A DNA stretch of 51,373 nt from Bacteroidales bacterium UBA3810 (GTDB lineage Bacteria; Bacteroidota; Bacteroidia; Bacteroidales; Paludibacteraceae), in the NCBI GenBank assembly GCA_002368645.1, contig DFEE01000004.1, forward strand, positions 47,539-98,911. Reading direction: 5' to 3'. The notes under the pieces were generated by a model. The model was not told where the DNA came from. It saw only the letters and a list, made by a program, of their open reading frames with translations, and ran no database searches. Positions 15,358-23,999 of this stretch are shown one piece after another. The position numbers and the translations under genes were made by a program. How positions within the stretch are numbered: position 1 is the stretch's first letter; each line of letters opens with the position of its first letter.

Positions 15358-16068
15358 ATGGTGAAAGTCCTCCGCTATATTCAGTCTTTATGGGAAGGGG
15401 TTTTAGAACTTTTTTATCCCGCATTATGTCCTATCTGTGATACACCGTTGGAGAAAGGGGAATATGTATGTCCGAGTTGTCATAAAACTCTACGGCGTAC
15501 AGAACAAGCGATAATACGCGGTAATAGCACCGAACAACTCTTTATGGGCAATAAGCGCTTTGAGCGCGGCGGTGCTTATCTTTTCTTTGAGAAAGGAGGA
15601 GATGTGCAGAAGATGATTCTGAATTTTAAGTTTGCTCGCCGTCCTGAGATTGGCTATGAATTGGCAAAAGAAGCGGCTCTGGCATTTATGGAAGCAGGCT
15701 TTTTTGAAGGTATAGATGTAATAATTCCCGTACCATTACATCCTCGGCGTTTGCGTGAGCGAGGCTACAATCAAGCGGAAGTAATAGCTAAAGGAGTACA
15801 TGAAGTGACCCATATAGCAGTAGATACGACGCACTTGTTGCGTATCAAGAATAATCAGCACCAAGCCGCATTGCGTGGTATGAAACGGGAGAAGAATGTG
15901 GAGGATATTTTTGCAGTCGTTCATCCGGAAGATATGTACCGCAAACATATCTTATTAGTGGATGATGTTATAACGACGGGTAATACTCTTTGCTCCTGCA
16001 TGAAGGCAATGGGGAAGTTTCGCGGTTGCCGAATCAGCGTATTCGCTTTGGGTAAAGCTATCGGTTAA
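15358..16068 (+). CDS. comF: ComF family protein (phosphoribosyltransferase fold)
   Basis: The 236 aa protein has an N-terminal zinc finger (CPICDTPLEKGEYVCPSC) and a C-terminal phosphoribosyltransferase domain. It contains VIIPVPLHPRRLRERGYNQAE and the PRPP loop HILLVDDVITTGNTLCSC. ComF proteins are linked to DNA uptake and recombination in competent bacteria, but their biochemical role is unclear. I chose the ATG at 15358 because the promoter -7 box lies between it and the in-frame ATG at 15334. The last 4 nt overlap the convergent gmk gene. Confidence 0.88.
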   Translation: MVKVLRYIQSLWEGVLELFYPALCPICDTPLEKGEYVCPSCHKTLRRTEQAIIRGNSTEQLFMGNKRFERGGAYLFFEKGGDVQKMILNFKFARRPEIGYELAKEAALAFMEAGFFEGIDVIIPVPLHPRRLRERGYNQAEVIAKGVHEVTHIAVDTTHLLRIKNNQHQAALRGMKREKNVEDIFAVVHPEDMYRKHILLVDDVITTGNTLCSCMKAMGKFRGCRISVFALGKAIG

Positions 16069-16619
16069 TCCAAAAAACGGTTTACAGCGTCAAGGGCAGT
16101 TTCTTTTGCCTTTGCGAGATCATCGTTAATAATAATCTTGTCAAAGAGGTGTGCGTCTGCCATTTCGGTCTCGGCTTTAGCGAGACGCTCTTCAATCTTC
16201 TCGGGCGAGTCCGTACCACGACCTACCAAACGGCGTCGCAATTCGTCCACCGAAGGCGGTTGAATAAAGAAGCTCAATGCTCTGGCGCCGAAAATGCGTT
16301 TGAGATTGGCACCGCCCTTGACATCAACATCAAAGACCACGTGATGTCCTTTGGACTCAATCCGTTCGATCTCCGACTTGAGTGTGCCGTAATAGACTCC
16401 TTGATAGACATTTTCGTACTCAACAAACTCGTTTTGTCGGATGCGTTGAAGAAATTCATTCACGGAGATGAAGTAGTAATCAATGCCGTTTTGTTCTTGT
16501 CCTCGCGGAGCGCGAGTTGTGCACGATACGGAAAACTCGAGGTCATTACGTTTTTCCAATAGATAGTGTACTAATGTGGACTTGCCACTGCCGCTTGGGG
16601 CACAGAAAATGAGAATCAT
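16065..16619 (-). CDS. gmk: guanylate kinase
   Basis: Gmk phosphorylates GMP to GDP. The 184 aa protein has the P-loop APSGSGKST near residue 10, the GMP-binding segment FSVSCTTRAPRGQEQNGIDY and YFISVNEF, and the VVFDVDVKGGANLKR motif. The C-terminal lid lies around RLVGRGTDSPEKIEERL. It overlaps yicC by 4 nt at its start, so mnmE-yicC-gmk form a tightly coupled operon. yicC-gmk pairing is common across bacteria. Confidence 0.97.
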   Translation of the reverse strand: MILIFCAPSGSGKSTLVHYLLEKRNDLEFSVSCTTRAPRGQEQNGIDYYFISVNEFLQRIRQNEFVEYENVYQGVYYGTLKSEIERIESKGHHVVFDVDVKGGANLKRIFGARALSFFIQPPSVDELRRRLVGRGTDSPEKIEERLAKAETEMADAHLFDKIIINDDLAKAKETALDAVNRFLD

Positions 16620-17533
16620 AGGACGTTTAAGACTTGTTCTTTGATTTGTTCAAGGATATCCTTCATTTTAACGACAATGATTTGCATTTCGGATTGATTG
16701 GACTTAGAGCCGAGGGTGTTGATTTCCCGTCCCATTTCCTGGGCGATAAATCCGAGTTTTTTGCCAACCCCGAGTTGTTTGTCATTTTCTTTATCGTGAC
16801 CCGCCATGACTTCTCTGAAATAGCGGATGTGATTGGTCAAACGCACTTTTTCCTCGGTAATATCCAATTTCTCGAGGTAGTAGATGAGTTCTGCTTCGAG
16901 GCGATTTTGGTCAATCTCTTGTTTTGTTTTCGCTGCGAGGTCTTCGAGATTGGAGAGTAGTCGCGATTTGATGTTCGCTACGCGGTTGGTTTCAAAGGGT
17001 TCTACTTGTTTCAAGAGGTCGGCGATGCCGTTCAGTTTCGTGGTGAACATAGTTTCTAACGCCGCGCCTTCCTGGATGCGGAATGCCTCAAAGTCTGCGA
17101 AAGCTTTTTTGATAGCTTCCTCAAGCAGCGTCCATTCGGTTTCGGGCATTACTTGTTCGGTTGTCGGTTGGGCGATTACTCCCGGGATGCGCACAATGGA
17201 AGCGGCGAGACCTGTCGGGTCAACGCCAAGGGATAGCAGTTCATTGTAGTAATAGTGAAATGCTTCCTTGTTGATTGGTCCGAATGCCGTATTGTCCGTG
17301 TCTATGTTCGTTCCGTCTTGTGCTGATTGGCGGTAAATGGTGAGGTCCACTTTTCCGCGCTCAATGAGTGGCGAAAGCAGTTGACGGATGGCGTTTTCTT
17401 TTTCACGAAAGTAAGGCTGAATCTTGAGATTCAGGTCTAATTGTTTGGAGTTTAGACTCTTAATTTCCACTATAGTTTTGTGGTCTCCGGCAAGAAACTC
17501 CGCTTTGCCGTAACCTGTCATTGAACGTATCAT
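16616..17533 (-). CDS. yicC: YicC family endoribonuclease
   Basis: The 305 aa protein starts MIRSMTGYGKAEF, the highly conserved N-terminus of the family. It continues with EIKSLNSKQLDLNLKI and ends with the conserved QEMGREINTLGSKSNQSEMQ and VVKMKDILEQIKEQVLNVL. YicC proteins have been shown to be RNA endonucleases in some bacteria. The substrate here is unknown. Its start overlaps the mnmE stop by 4 nt. Confidence 0.93.
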   Translation of the reverse strand: MIRSMTGYGKAEFLAGDHKTIVEIKSLNSKQLDLNLKIQPYFREKENAIRQLLSPLIERGKVDLTIYRQSAQDGTNIDTDNTAFGPINKEAFHYYYNELLSLGVDPTGLAASIVRIPGVIAQPTTEQVMPETEWTLLEEAIKKAFADFEAFRIQEGAALETMFTTKLNGIADLLKQVEPFETNRVANIKSRLLSNLEDLAAKTKQEIDQNRLEAELIYYLEKLDITEEKVRLTNHIRYFREVMAGHDKENDKQLGVGKKLGFIAQEMGREINTLGSKSNQSEMQIIVVKMKDILEQIKEQVLNVL

Positions 17534-18831
17534 TTGCCTATACAGAATTTGCTAAATATGTTGTTGAGCACTTCTTGATTTGTAATTTTGCCGGTAACTT
17601 CTCCGAGTGCCGACAGGCAATCTTGGAGGTCCATGCTGAGGAACTCTCCGGAAAGATTGTCCGCGAGTCCTTTTCGGACGCGTTGTATGGCTTCAAGTGC
17701 TCGTGTAAGTGCTTCGTAGTGACGCGCGGAAGAAATGACGGCGCCGTTTTGTTCCTGTTTTCCTGCGGCATGGACGAGTGCTTGCTTCAGTTGCTCTATG
17801 TCATCTTCCCAGTGGTAAACCAGCGTTGTCTTGCCGGGTAGGGTAGTAGGTGTTCCTTGCGGTTGGACATGGATGAGGATTGATGCTTTGTCCATTGCTT
17901 CGTATGTACGTTCTATGCCCAATTGCTCTACATAGTCCTCTGTCTCATGAATACCGGCGGTGTCAATCAGCCTAAAGAGTTGTCCGTCAATAACCAGTCT
18001 CTCTTCCACCGTGTCGCGGGTTGTTCCGGGAATGGCACTGACAATGGCTCTATTCTCGCCCAAGAGGGCATTCAGTAAGGTTGATTTTCCGGCATTGGGT
18101 ACGCCGATAATGGCAACGGGGATACCATTTTTAATGGCATTACCGGTGGAAAAACTGTTGGTCAGTCGTTTGAGGTGTTGCTCAATCTCGGCAGCGAGTG
18201 CTTGGAGTTCAGAACGGTCTGCAAATTCCAATTCTTCGTGGTCGGCAAAATCCAGTTCCAATTCAATGAGTGAAGTTATGTGCAATAAGCGCTCGCGCAA
18301 GGTGTCTAATTCGGAACTTAGTCCACCTCGTAATTGACTGAGTGCCATGTCCTTTTCGGCTTTTGTTTCTGCGGCAATCAAATCGGCAACTGCTTCGGCT
18401 TGTGCGAGGTCCATTTTGCCGTTGATGAATGCTCTTTCGGTAAATTCGCCTGCTTTGGCAATCCGGCATCCCGCATCGCAAAGTCTGCGCAGCAATTCCT
18501 GTTGAATATACAACGAACCGTGACAACTAATCTCTACGACATTTTCTCCCGTGAAAGAGTGGGGGGCATGGAACGTTGTGACCACAACATCATCCAAATC
18601 CGGTATTTTATAGTATTGAACGGTTGTAGATGAGCTCAGTTTCTTATCTGTATCTATCACCTCGCTCTCGTTCACGTCTCGTTGAGCACCCGATGAGCAC
18701 CCGATGAGCACCCGATGCGCATAGGACGGAATCAACTTGGCGACAATGTCGAAAACATCGTCTCCGCTGATGCGAATAACTGCTATTCCTCCCGTACCGT
18801 ACGGTGTAGATATGGCGCAAATACTTTCCAT
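17530..18831 (-). CDS. mnmE: tRNA modification GTPase MnmE
   Basis: MnmE, with MnmG, makes the 5-carboxymethylaminomethyl group at wobble U34 of tRNA. The protein has the N-terminal folate-binding domain (ICAISTPYGTGGIAVIRISG), a helical domain (FINGKMDLAQAEAVADLIAA), a G domain (GVPNAGKSTLLNALLGENRAIV, PGTTRDTVEE, DTAG) and the C-terminal catalytic Cys end FSKFCIGK. I chose the ATG at 18831 (433 aa), because the -7 box ends 8 nt before it and the longer frame to 18870 would begin upstream of transcription. The N-terminal domain carries an odd insertion encoded by three 11-bp repeats. The G domain lacks an obvious NKxD motif. Confidence 0.95.
   Translation of the reverse strand: MESICAISTPYGTGGIAVIRISGDDVFDIVAKLIPSYAHRVLIGCSSGAQRDVNESEVIDTDKKLSSSTTVQYYKIPDLDDVVVTTFHAPHSFTGENVVEISCHGSLYIQQELLRRLCDAGCRIAKAGEFTERAFINGKMDLAQAEAVADLIAAETKAEKDMALSQLRGGLSSELDTLRERLLHITSLIELELDFADHEELEFADRSELQALAAEIEQHLKRLTNSFSTGNAIKNGIPVAIIGVPNAGKSTLLNALLGENRAIVSAIPGTTRDTVEERLVIDGQLFRLIDTAGIHETEDYVEQLGIERTYEAMDKASILIHVQPQGTPTTLPGKTTLVYHWEDDIEQLKQALVHAAGKQEQNGAVISSARHYEALTRALEAIQRVRKGLADNLSGEFLSMDLQDCLSALGEVTGKITNQEVLNNIFSKFCIGK
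18685..18717. repeat. three perfect 11-bp tandem repeats inside mnmE
   Basis: The unit AGCACCCGATG occurs three times in a row (18685-18695, 18696-18706, 18707-18717). Three units make 33 bp, so the frame is kept and the repeat encodes part of HRVLIGCSSGAQRDV. The gain or loss of one unit would shift the frame. Confidence 0.95.
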
Positions 18832-18839
18832 AGCGAGCA

Positions 18840-18871
18840 CAAAAGTACAAAAAAAAGCTTGAACGTCCAAA
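18840..18871 (-). promoter_or_regulatory. promoter of mnmE-yicC-gmk
   Basis: On the minus strand TTTG (18868-18871) and TACTTTTG (18840-18847) are 20 nt apart. The mnmE ATG at 18831 is 8 nt after the -7 box, so the message is predicted to have almost no leader. Confidence 0.78.
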
Positions 18872-18908
18872 TCTATTTTAATTTTTTTTCAAAAAAATGC
18901 ACCGAATG

Positions 18909-18940
18909 TTTGCATATGTCATTTTTTTTTTGTAATTTTG
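18909..18940 (+). promoter_or_regulatory. promoter of the AAA ATPase gene
   Basis: TTTG at 18909-18912 and TAATTTTG at 18933-18940 are 20 nt apart. A leader of about 55 nt precedes the ATG at 19002. Confidence 0.78.
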
Positions 18941-19001
18941 CAGCCGAAATTTGAAAATTGGGTAAGTAGGACTGAATTATTAACAAAAAAAGATATACAA
19001 A

Positions 19002-20234
19002 ATGTTAGATGCCTTTTATCAAATTCATGATTTTCTGGTGGAACATTCTCACATGCCCATTCGTCGTCTGTTGATGGATGAGATTGATTGGGAGGACCGT
19101 TTGATTGCTATTCGCGGAGGTCGCGGTGTAGGAAAGACAGACTTTTTGCTTGTCCGTGCGAAGGAGTTGGAGGAGCGTGAGAAAGATCATCCCACCATTG
19201 TTGAGAAGCCTAAGCGCCGTAAGAACATGGATCCGGTGCGTCCTGTTCTGTATGTTAATCTCAACAATTTCTTCTTTACGCAGCACACCATTGTAGAGTT
19301 TGTGACCGCTTTTTATAAGTCCGGAGGTCGTTATCTTTTATTAGATCAGGTTTTTAAATATCCGAACTGGTCCAAGGAATTGCGTCGTTGCCATGACCGT
19401 TTTAAGGAGTTGCACATCATTTTTGCCGCCTCTCCGGTAATGCCTCTTGATGAAGATAACCGTGATTTACAAGGGATTATCCATGTTTATAATCTGCGTG
19501 GTTTTTCATTTAGGGAGTACCTCAATCTGCGTACGGGTATGCGTCTCAAGCCGTATAGTTTGGAAGAGATTTTGCACTCTCATGCTTCGATTGCGACTGC
19601 AATCTGCGAACATATTCATCCGTTGGCCTATTTCACGGATTATTTGCGTCGCGGATACTATCCTTCTTTCTTGGAGAATAAGAACTTTGAGGCAGATTTA
19701 ATCAAGACCATCAACACCATTTTGGAGGTGGATATATTACTGATTAAACAGATAGAAGTACAATCTCTGCCTAAGCTAAGGTTGATGCTCAATCTGATGA
19801 TGAACGAGACACCTTGTGCGCTTAATGTCAGCGCGTTATCGGAGCAGATAGAAACTTCTCGGGCGACGACGATGAATTATATCAAGTACTTGAAAGACTC
19901 TCGTTTGCTCAACCTTCTGTATATGGAAGGTCGCTCGTTCCCGATGAAGCCTTACAAGGTTTATATGCAGAATACGAACTTAATGTATATGAACTCAACG
20001 CGTGAGCCGAATCAGCAAGATTTGTACGAGACCTATTTCTACAACGCGCTTCATCAGGCTCATCGCGTGAATGCAACTGAGCGCAATGCGATGTTTGTCA
20101 TCGACGGGAAATACTATTTCGATGTGATGGCAGATCAGCCAATTCGTGACCATATTCGTCCCTGCGCGATAGGTAATATCGAACAAGGTCGCGGTAACTT
20201 TATTCCCCTTTGGATGTTAGGACTATTGTACTAA
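19002..20234 (+). CDS. AAA family ATPase (AAA_14/DUF4143-type)
   Basis: The 410 aa protein has a Walker A motif GGRGVGKTDFLL at about 34-45, a Walker B-like segment GRYLLLDQVFKYPNW at about 108-122, and LHIIFAASPVMPLDEDNRD as a sensor-like strand. The C-terminal half includes the winged-helix-like SALSEQIETSRATTMNYIKYL, typical of DUF4143. Many such proteins act as stand-alone NTPases of unknown role. The Walker B acidic pair is DQ rather than the usual DE, so hydrolysis is uncertain. It stands alone between the mnmE promoter and nifJ. Confidence 0.72.
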   Translation: MLDAFYQIHDFLVEHSHMPIRRLLMDEIDWEDRLIAIRGGRGVGKTDFLLVRAKELEEREKDHPTIVEKPKRRKNMDPVRPVLYVNLNNFFFTQHTIVEFVTAFYKSGGRYLLLDQVFKYPNWSKELRRCHDRFKELHIIFAASPVMPLDEDNRDLQGIIHVYNLRGFSFREYLNLRTGMRLKPYSLEEILHSHASIATAICEHIHPLAYFTDYLRRGYYPSFLENKNFEADLIKTINTILEVDILLIKQIEVQSLPKLRLMLNLMMNETPCALNVSALSEQIETSRATTMNYIKYLKDSRLLNLLYMEGRSFPMKPYKVYMQNTNLMYMNSTREPNQQDLYETYFYNALHQAHRVNATERNAMFVIDGKYYFDVMADQPIRDHIRPCAIGNIEQGRGNFIPLWMLGLLY

Positions 20235-20363
20235 GTTGTAGAAGTTGGAAGTTTTCCAGGAGACCAGGTGCCCGGGACACCGTTAAAAGTGGAAAGTTGA
20301 AAGTATTTGTTAAAGGTGATAAAAGTACCGAAATAGAAGTACTCAATAAAATTAAATAACTAT

Positions 20364-23300
20364 ATGAAAGAGAAGAAATTTCAAACGATGGATGGTAATG
20401 CCGCGGCTGCGCATATAGCGTATATGTTCACCGAGGTAGCTGCTATTTATCCAATTACGCCGTCCTCCCCGATGGCCGAGAACGTAGATGAGTGGGCGGC
20501 GGGTGGTCGCAAGAACATGTTTGGTGAGACTGTATTGGTACAAGAGATGCAGTCAGAAGGCGGTGCAGCCGGTGCTGTTCATGGTTCTTTGCAAGCCGGT
20601 GTGTTGACCACTACATTTACGGCCTCTCAAGGCTTGTTGCTGATGATTCCTAACATGTACAAGATTGCGGGTGAGTTGCTGCCGACCGTATTCCATGTAT
20701 CAGCTCGTACATTAGCCTCTCATGTGCTGTGTATCTTTGGTGATCACCAAGATGTTATGGCATGCCGTCAGACCGGTTTTGCGATGCTGGCAGAAGGTTC
20801 TGTACAAGAGGTTATGGACTTGGCAGGTGTTGCTCACTTGAGTACCATTAAGAGTCGTGTGCCGTTCCTCAATTTCTTTGACGGTTTCCGGACATCCCAC
20901 GAATACCAGAAGGTAGAGGTAGTGGATCAAGAGGATTTGCTGCCATTGGTAGATATGGAGGCTTTGCAGGCATTCCGCGACAGGCAGTTAAGCCCGATGC
21001 ACCCAGTGACAAGAGGTCTGAATGAGAACCCCGATGTGTTCTTTGCTCACCGTGAGTCTTCTAATCCTTATTATAATGCTATTGCGGATATCGTCAGCGA
21101 CTATATGGACAAGATTTCGGCCATTACGGGTCGTAAATATCGTCCTTTCAGCTACTATGGTGCGCCCGATGCAGAACATATCGTTATTTGTATGGGTTCT
21201 GCTTGCGAGGCTTTGCGTGAAGTGATTGATTACGAGGCAGCTAAGGGTCGCAAACTCGGTATGATTAATGTCCACCTCTATCGTCCCTTCTCACTCAAAT
21301 ACTTGAAGGAAGCTATTCCTGCAACGGCGAAGAGAATATGCGTTCTGGATAGGACCAAAGAGCCGGGTGCTAATTCGGAGCCTTTGTTCCTGGATGTACG
21401 CGATGCGTTGTTGGAGTTAGGCATGACTGATATTGAGCTTGTAGGCGGTCGTTACGGCTTAGGTTCCAATGATACGACTCCTGCTCAGCTGTTGGCGGTT
21501 TATGATAATTTGGATTTGCCAATGCCGAAGAATCACTTCACCTTAGGAATCAATGATGATGTGACCTTTACATCGCTTCCCGTAGGTGCAGAGATTGCAA
21601 TGGGCGGCAAGGGTATGTTCCAAGCTAAATTCTATGGTTTAGGTGCTGATGGTACCGTTGGCGCGAACAAGAACTCCGTTAAAATTATCGGTGAGACGAC
21701 AGACAAGTATTGCCAAGCGTATTTCTCTTATGACAGTAAGAAATCCGGCGGTTTCACATGCTCGCACTTGCGTTTCGGCGATGAACCGATTCATTCGACT
21801 TATTTGGTAACAACGCCGAACTTTGTGGCTTGCCACGTTCAGGCATATCTCCATATGTATGACGTAACCCGCGGTCTTCAAGACAACGGAACGTTCTTGT
21901 TAAATACCGTTTGGGAAGGTGATGAGTTGGCAAAGAATATGCCGGTTCGGGTGAAGAAGTACTTTGCAGACCATCATATTAGGGTGTATTATATTAATGC
22001 AACCAAGATTGCGCAAGAGATTGGCCTAGGTAACCGTACCAACACGATATTGCAATCCGCATTCTTCCGCATTACCGAGGTGATTCCTGTAGAGAAAGCC
22101 GTTGAGGAGATGAAGCACTTTATTGTGAAGTCTTACGGCAAAAAGGGTGAGGATGTAGTCAATAAGAACTACGCGGCCGTGGATCGTGGCGGCGAGTATA
22201 AAGAACTTGTAGTAGATCCTGCTTGGTCGAACTTGCAAGACGAAGGCGGTCAGCACGCTTCAGAACCAGAGTTTATCTCTAAATTGGTTCGCCCGATTAA
22301 TGCACAAGATGGTGATTTGCTGCCCGTATCGACTTTCAAAGGTATAGAAGACGGTACTTGGGAAGTAGGTACGTCTAAGTATGAGAAACGTGGTGTGAGT
22401 GCATTCGTACCGGTATGGAATGCCGAGAACTGTATCCAATGTAACAAGTGCGCATATGTATGTCCTCACGCAGCAATCCGCCCGTTCGTAATGGACGACG
22501 AAGAGGTGAAGAATTTCAATGGCGTTACATTGGAGATGAAAGCTCCGTTGGCAATGAAAGGCATGCATTTCCGTATGCAAGTAGATCCGCTGGATTGTCT
22601 TGGTTGCGGTAACTGCGCCGATGTTTGCCCGGGTAATCCGAAGTTAGGCAAAGCACTTGAAATGGTTACATTAGAGAGCCAAGAGGCCGAGGCCGCGAAC
22701 TGGGATTATTGCGTAGAGAAAGTAAGCTCTAAACAACATCTTGTTGATATTCAGCAATCTGTTAAGAATAGCCAGTTCGCTACGCCGCTCTTTGAGTTTA
22801 GCGGTGCTTGCTCCGGTTGCGGTGAGACCCCATACCTCAAGCTGATTAGCCAACTCTATGGCGATCGTGAGATTGTGTCCAATGCTACCGGTTGCTCGTC
22901 TATCTATTCGGCCGCTGTTCCATCTACGCCTTATACCAAGAACGAAAAGGGTTGTGGTCCGGCATGGGATAACTCCTTGTTTGAGGACTTCTGCGAGTTC
23001 GGCTTAGGTATGCAGATTGCGCATAAGAAGATGCAGGCTCGTTTGGCTCGTCTAATGGAGGAAGCTAAACTGTGTGATTGCTGCTCGGATGAGCTGAAGG
23101 CAATGTTCGACGAGTGGATAGCCAATAAACAAGACGGAGCTATTACTCGTAAACTCTATGAGCCGATGGTGGCTGCTATGGAAGCTTGCGGTTGCGATAA
23201 ATGTCAGGAGATACTGAAGTATAAGGACCACATTATCAAACGTTCTCAATGGATTGTTGGTGGTGACGGCGCTTCCTACGATATCGGTTATGGTGGACTC

Positions 23301-23897
23301 GACCACGTGATTGCATCGGGCGAGGATGTAAATATCCTTGTGCTTGATACAGAGGTTTACTCGAATACCGGCGGTCAGGCTTCCAAGTCCACTCCTCTCG
23401 GCGCAATTGCCAAGTTTGCTGCAGCCGGTAAGCGTGTTCGTAAGAAAGACTTAGGTATGATAGCGACTACTTATGGTTATGTGTATGTGGCCCAGATTGC
23501 TATGGGTGCTGACCAGGCGCAGACGCTCAAGGCTATCCGCGAGGCAGAGGCATATCATGGTCCGTCGCTCATCATTGCTTACGCTCCGTGTATCAACCAC
23601 GGTCTGAAAGCCGGAATGGGCAAATCTCAGGCGGAGGAAGAGAAAGCTGTTGCATGTGGTTACTGGCACCTCTGGCGTTATAATCCGGAACTCGAGAAGG
23701 AGGGTAAAAATCCGTTCCAGCTCGACTCCAAAGAGCCTAATTGGGATAACTTTAAGGACTTCTTGAAGGGCGAAGTGCGTTACTCATCCGTGATGAAACA
23801 ATATCCGGCAGAGGCAGACGAACTCTTCAATGCCGCAGAAGAGAATGCTAAGTGGCGATATAAGAGCTACTTGAGAATGCTCAAGACGGAGTGGTAA
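20364..23897 (+). CDS. nifJ: pyruvate:ferredoxin (flavodoxin) oxidoreductase
   Basis: The enzyme oxidatively decarboxylates pyruvate to acetyl-CoA and reduces ferredoxin, a central step of anaerobic fermentation. The 1177 aa single chain has all domains in the usual order. The N-terminal pyrimidine-binding domain contains MDGNAAAAHIAYMFTEVAAI and YPITPSSPMAE. The gamma domain starts after GMFQAKFYGLGADGTVGANK. Two 4Fe-4S clusters are at CIQCNKCAYVCPHA and CLGCGNCADVCPGNP. The C-terminal TPP domain contains FSGACSGCGETPYLKL, GDGASYDIGYGGLDHV and TEVYSNTGGQASKSTPLG. No clear consensus promoter is seen in the 130 nt upstream. Confidence 0.97.
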   Translation: MKEKKFQTMDGNAAAAHIAYMFTEVAAIYPITPSSPMAENVDEWAAGGRKNMFGETVLVQEMQSEGGAAGAVHGSLQAGVLTTTFTASQGLLLMIPNMYKIAGELLPTVFHVSARTLASHVLCIFGDHQDVMACRQTGFAMLAEGSVQEVMDLAGVAHLSTIKSRVPFLNFFDGFRTSHEYQKVEVVDQEDLLPLVDMEALQAFRDRQLSPMHPVTRGLNENPDVFFAHRESSNPYYNAIADIVSDYMDKISAITGRKYRPFSYYGAPDAEHIVICMGSACEALREVIDYEAAKGRKLGMINVHLYRPFSLKYLKEAIPATAKRICVLDRTKEPGANSEPLFLDVRDALLELGMTDIELVGGRYGLGSNDTTPAQLLAVYDNLDLPMPKNHFTLGINDDVTFTSLPVGAEIAMGGKGMFQAKFYGLGADGTVGANKNSVKIIGETTDKYCQAYFSYDSKKSGGFTCSHLRFGDEPIHSTYLVTTPNFVACHVQAYLHMYDVTRGLQDNGTFLLNTVWEGDELAKNMPVRVKKYFADHHIRVYYINATKIAQEIGLGNRTNTILQSAFFRITEVIPVEKAVEEMKHFIVKSYGKKGEDVVNKNYAAVDRGGEYKELVVDPAWSNLQDEGGQHASEPEFISKLVRPINAQDGDLLPVSTFKGIEDGTWEVGTSKYEKRGVSAFVPVWNAENCIQCNKCAYVCPHAAIRPFVMDDEEVKNFNGVTLEMKAPLAMKGMHFRMQVDPLDCLGCGNCADVCPGNPKLGKALEMVTLESQEAEAANWDYCVEKVSSKQHLVDIQQSVKNSQFATPLFEFSGACSGCGETPYLKLISQLYGDREIVSNATGCSSIYSAAVPSTPYTKNEKGCGPAWDNSLFEDFCEFGLGMQIAHKKMQARLARLMEEAKLCDCCSDELKAMFDEWIANKQDGAITRKLYEPMVAAMEACGCDKCQEILKYKDHIIKRSQWIVGGDGASYDIGYGGLDHVIASGEDVNILVLDTEVYSNTGGQASKSTPLGAIAKFAAAGKRVRKKDLGMIATTYGYVYVAQIAMGADQAQTLKAIREAEAYHGPSLIIAYAPCINHGLKAGMGKSQAEEEKAVACGYWHLWRYNPELEKEGKNPFQLDSKEPNWDNFKDFLKGEVRYSSVMKQYPAEADELFNAAEENAKWRYKSYLRMLKTEW

Positions 23898-23905
23898 TAA
23901 TTAAT

Positions 23906-23934
23906 GTAACGCGCACGCACGTCGTGCGCGTTAC
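23906..23934 (+). terminator. stem-loop after nifJ, probable terminator
   Basis: A perfect 12-bp stem, GTAACGCGCACG with CGTGCGCGTTAC, has a 5-nt loop just after the nifJ stop. The following tract (TATGTTTAATCCTTTC) is only weakly T-rich. Confidence 0.75.
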
Positions 23935-23949
23935 TATGTTTAATCCTTT

Positions 23950-23983
23950 CGTCATAACGATATAACGTTATAACAATATAACG
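23950..23983. repeat. left AT-rich TAACG repeat flanking the four-helix gene
   Basis: The tract is built from TATAACG-like words (CGATATAACG, TTATAACAATATAACG). A closely related tract lies at 24783-24815 on the other side of the gene. Both contain CGATATAACGTTATAA. Confidence 0.8.
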
Positions 23984-23999
23984 AAAATTTCTTTCAACA

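Noticed and set aside
20235..20363. Promoter or leader RNA for nifJ
   Set aside because: Only weak TATTTG-like words are found, with no correct TTTG-20-TAnnTTTG pair, so it is not reported as a feature.
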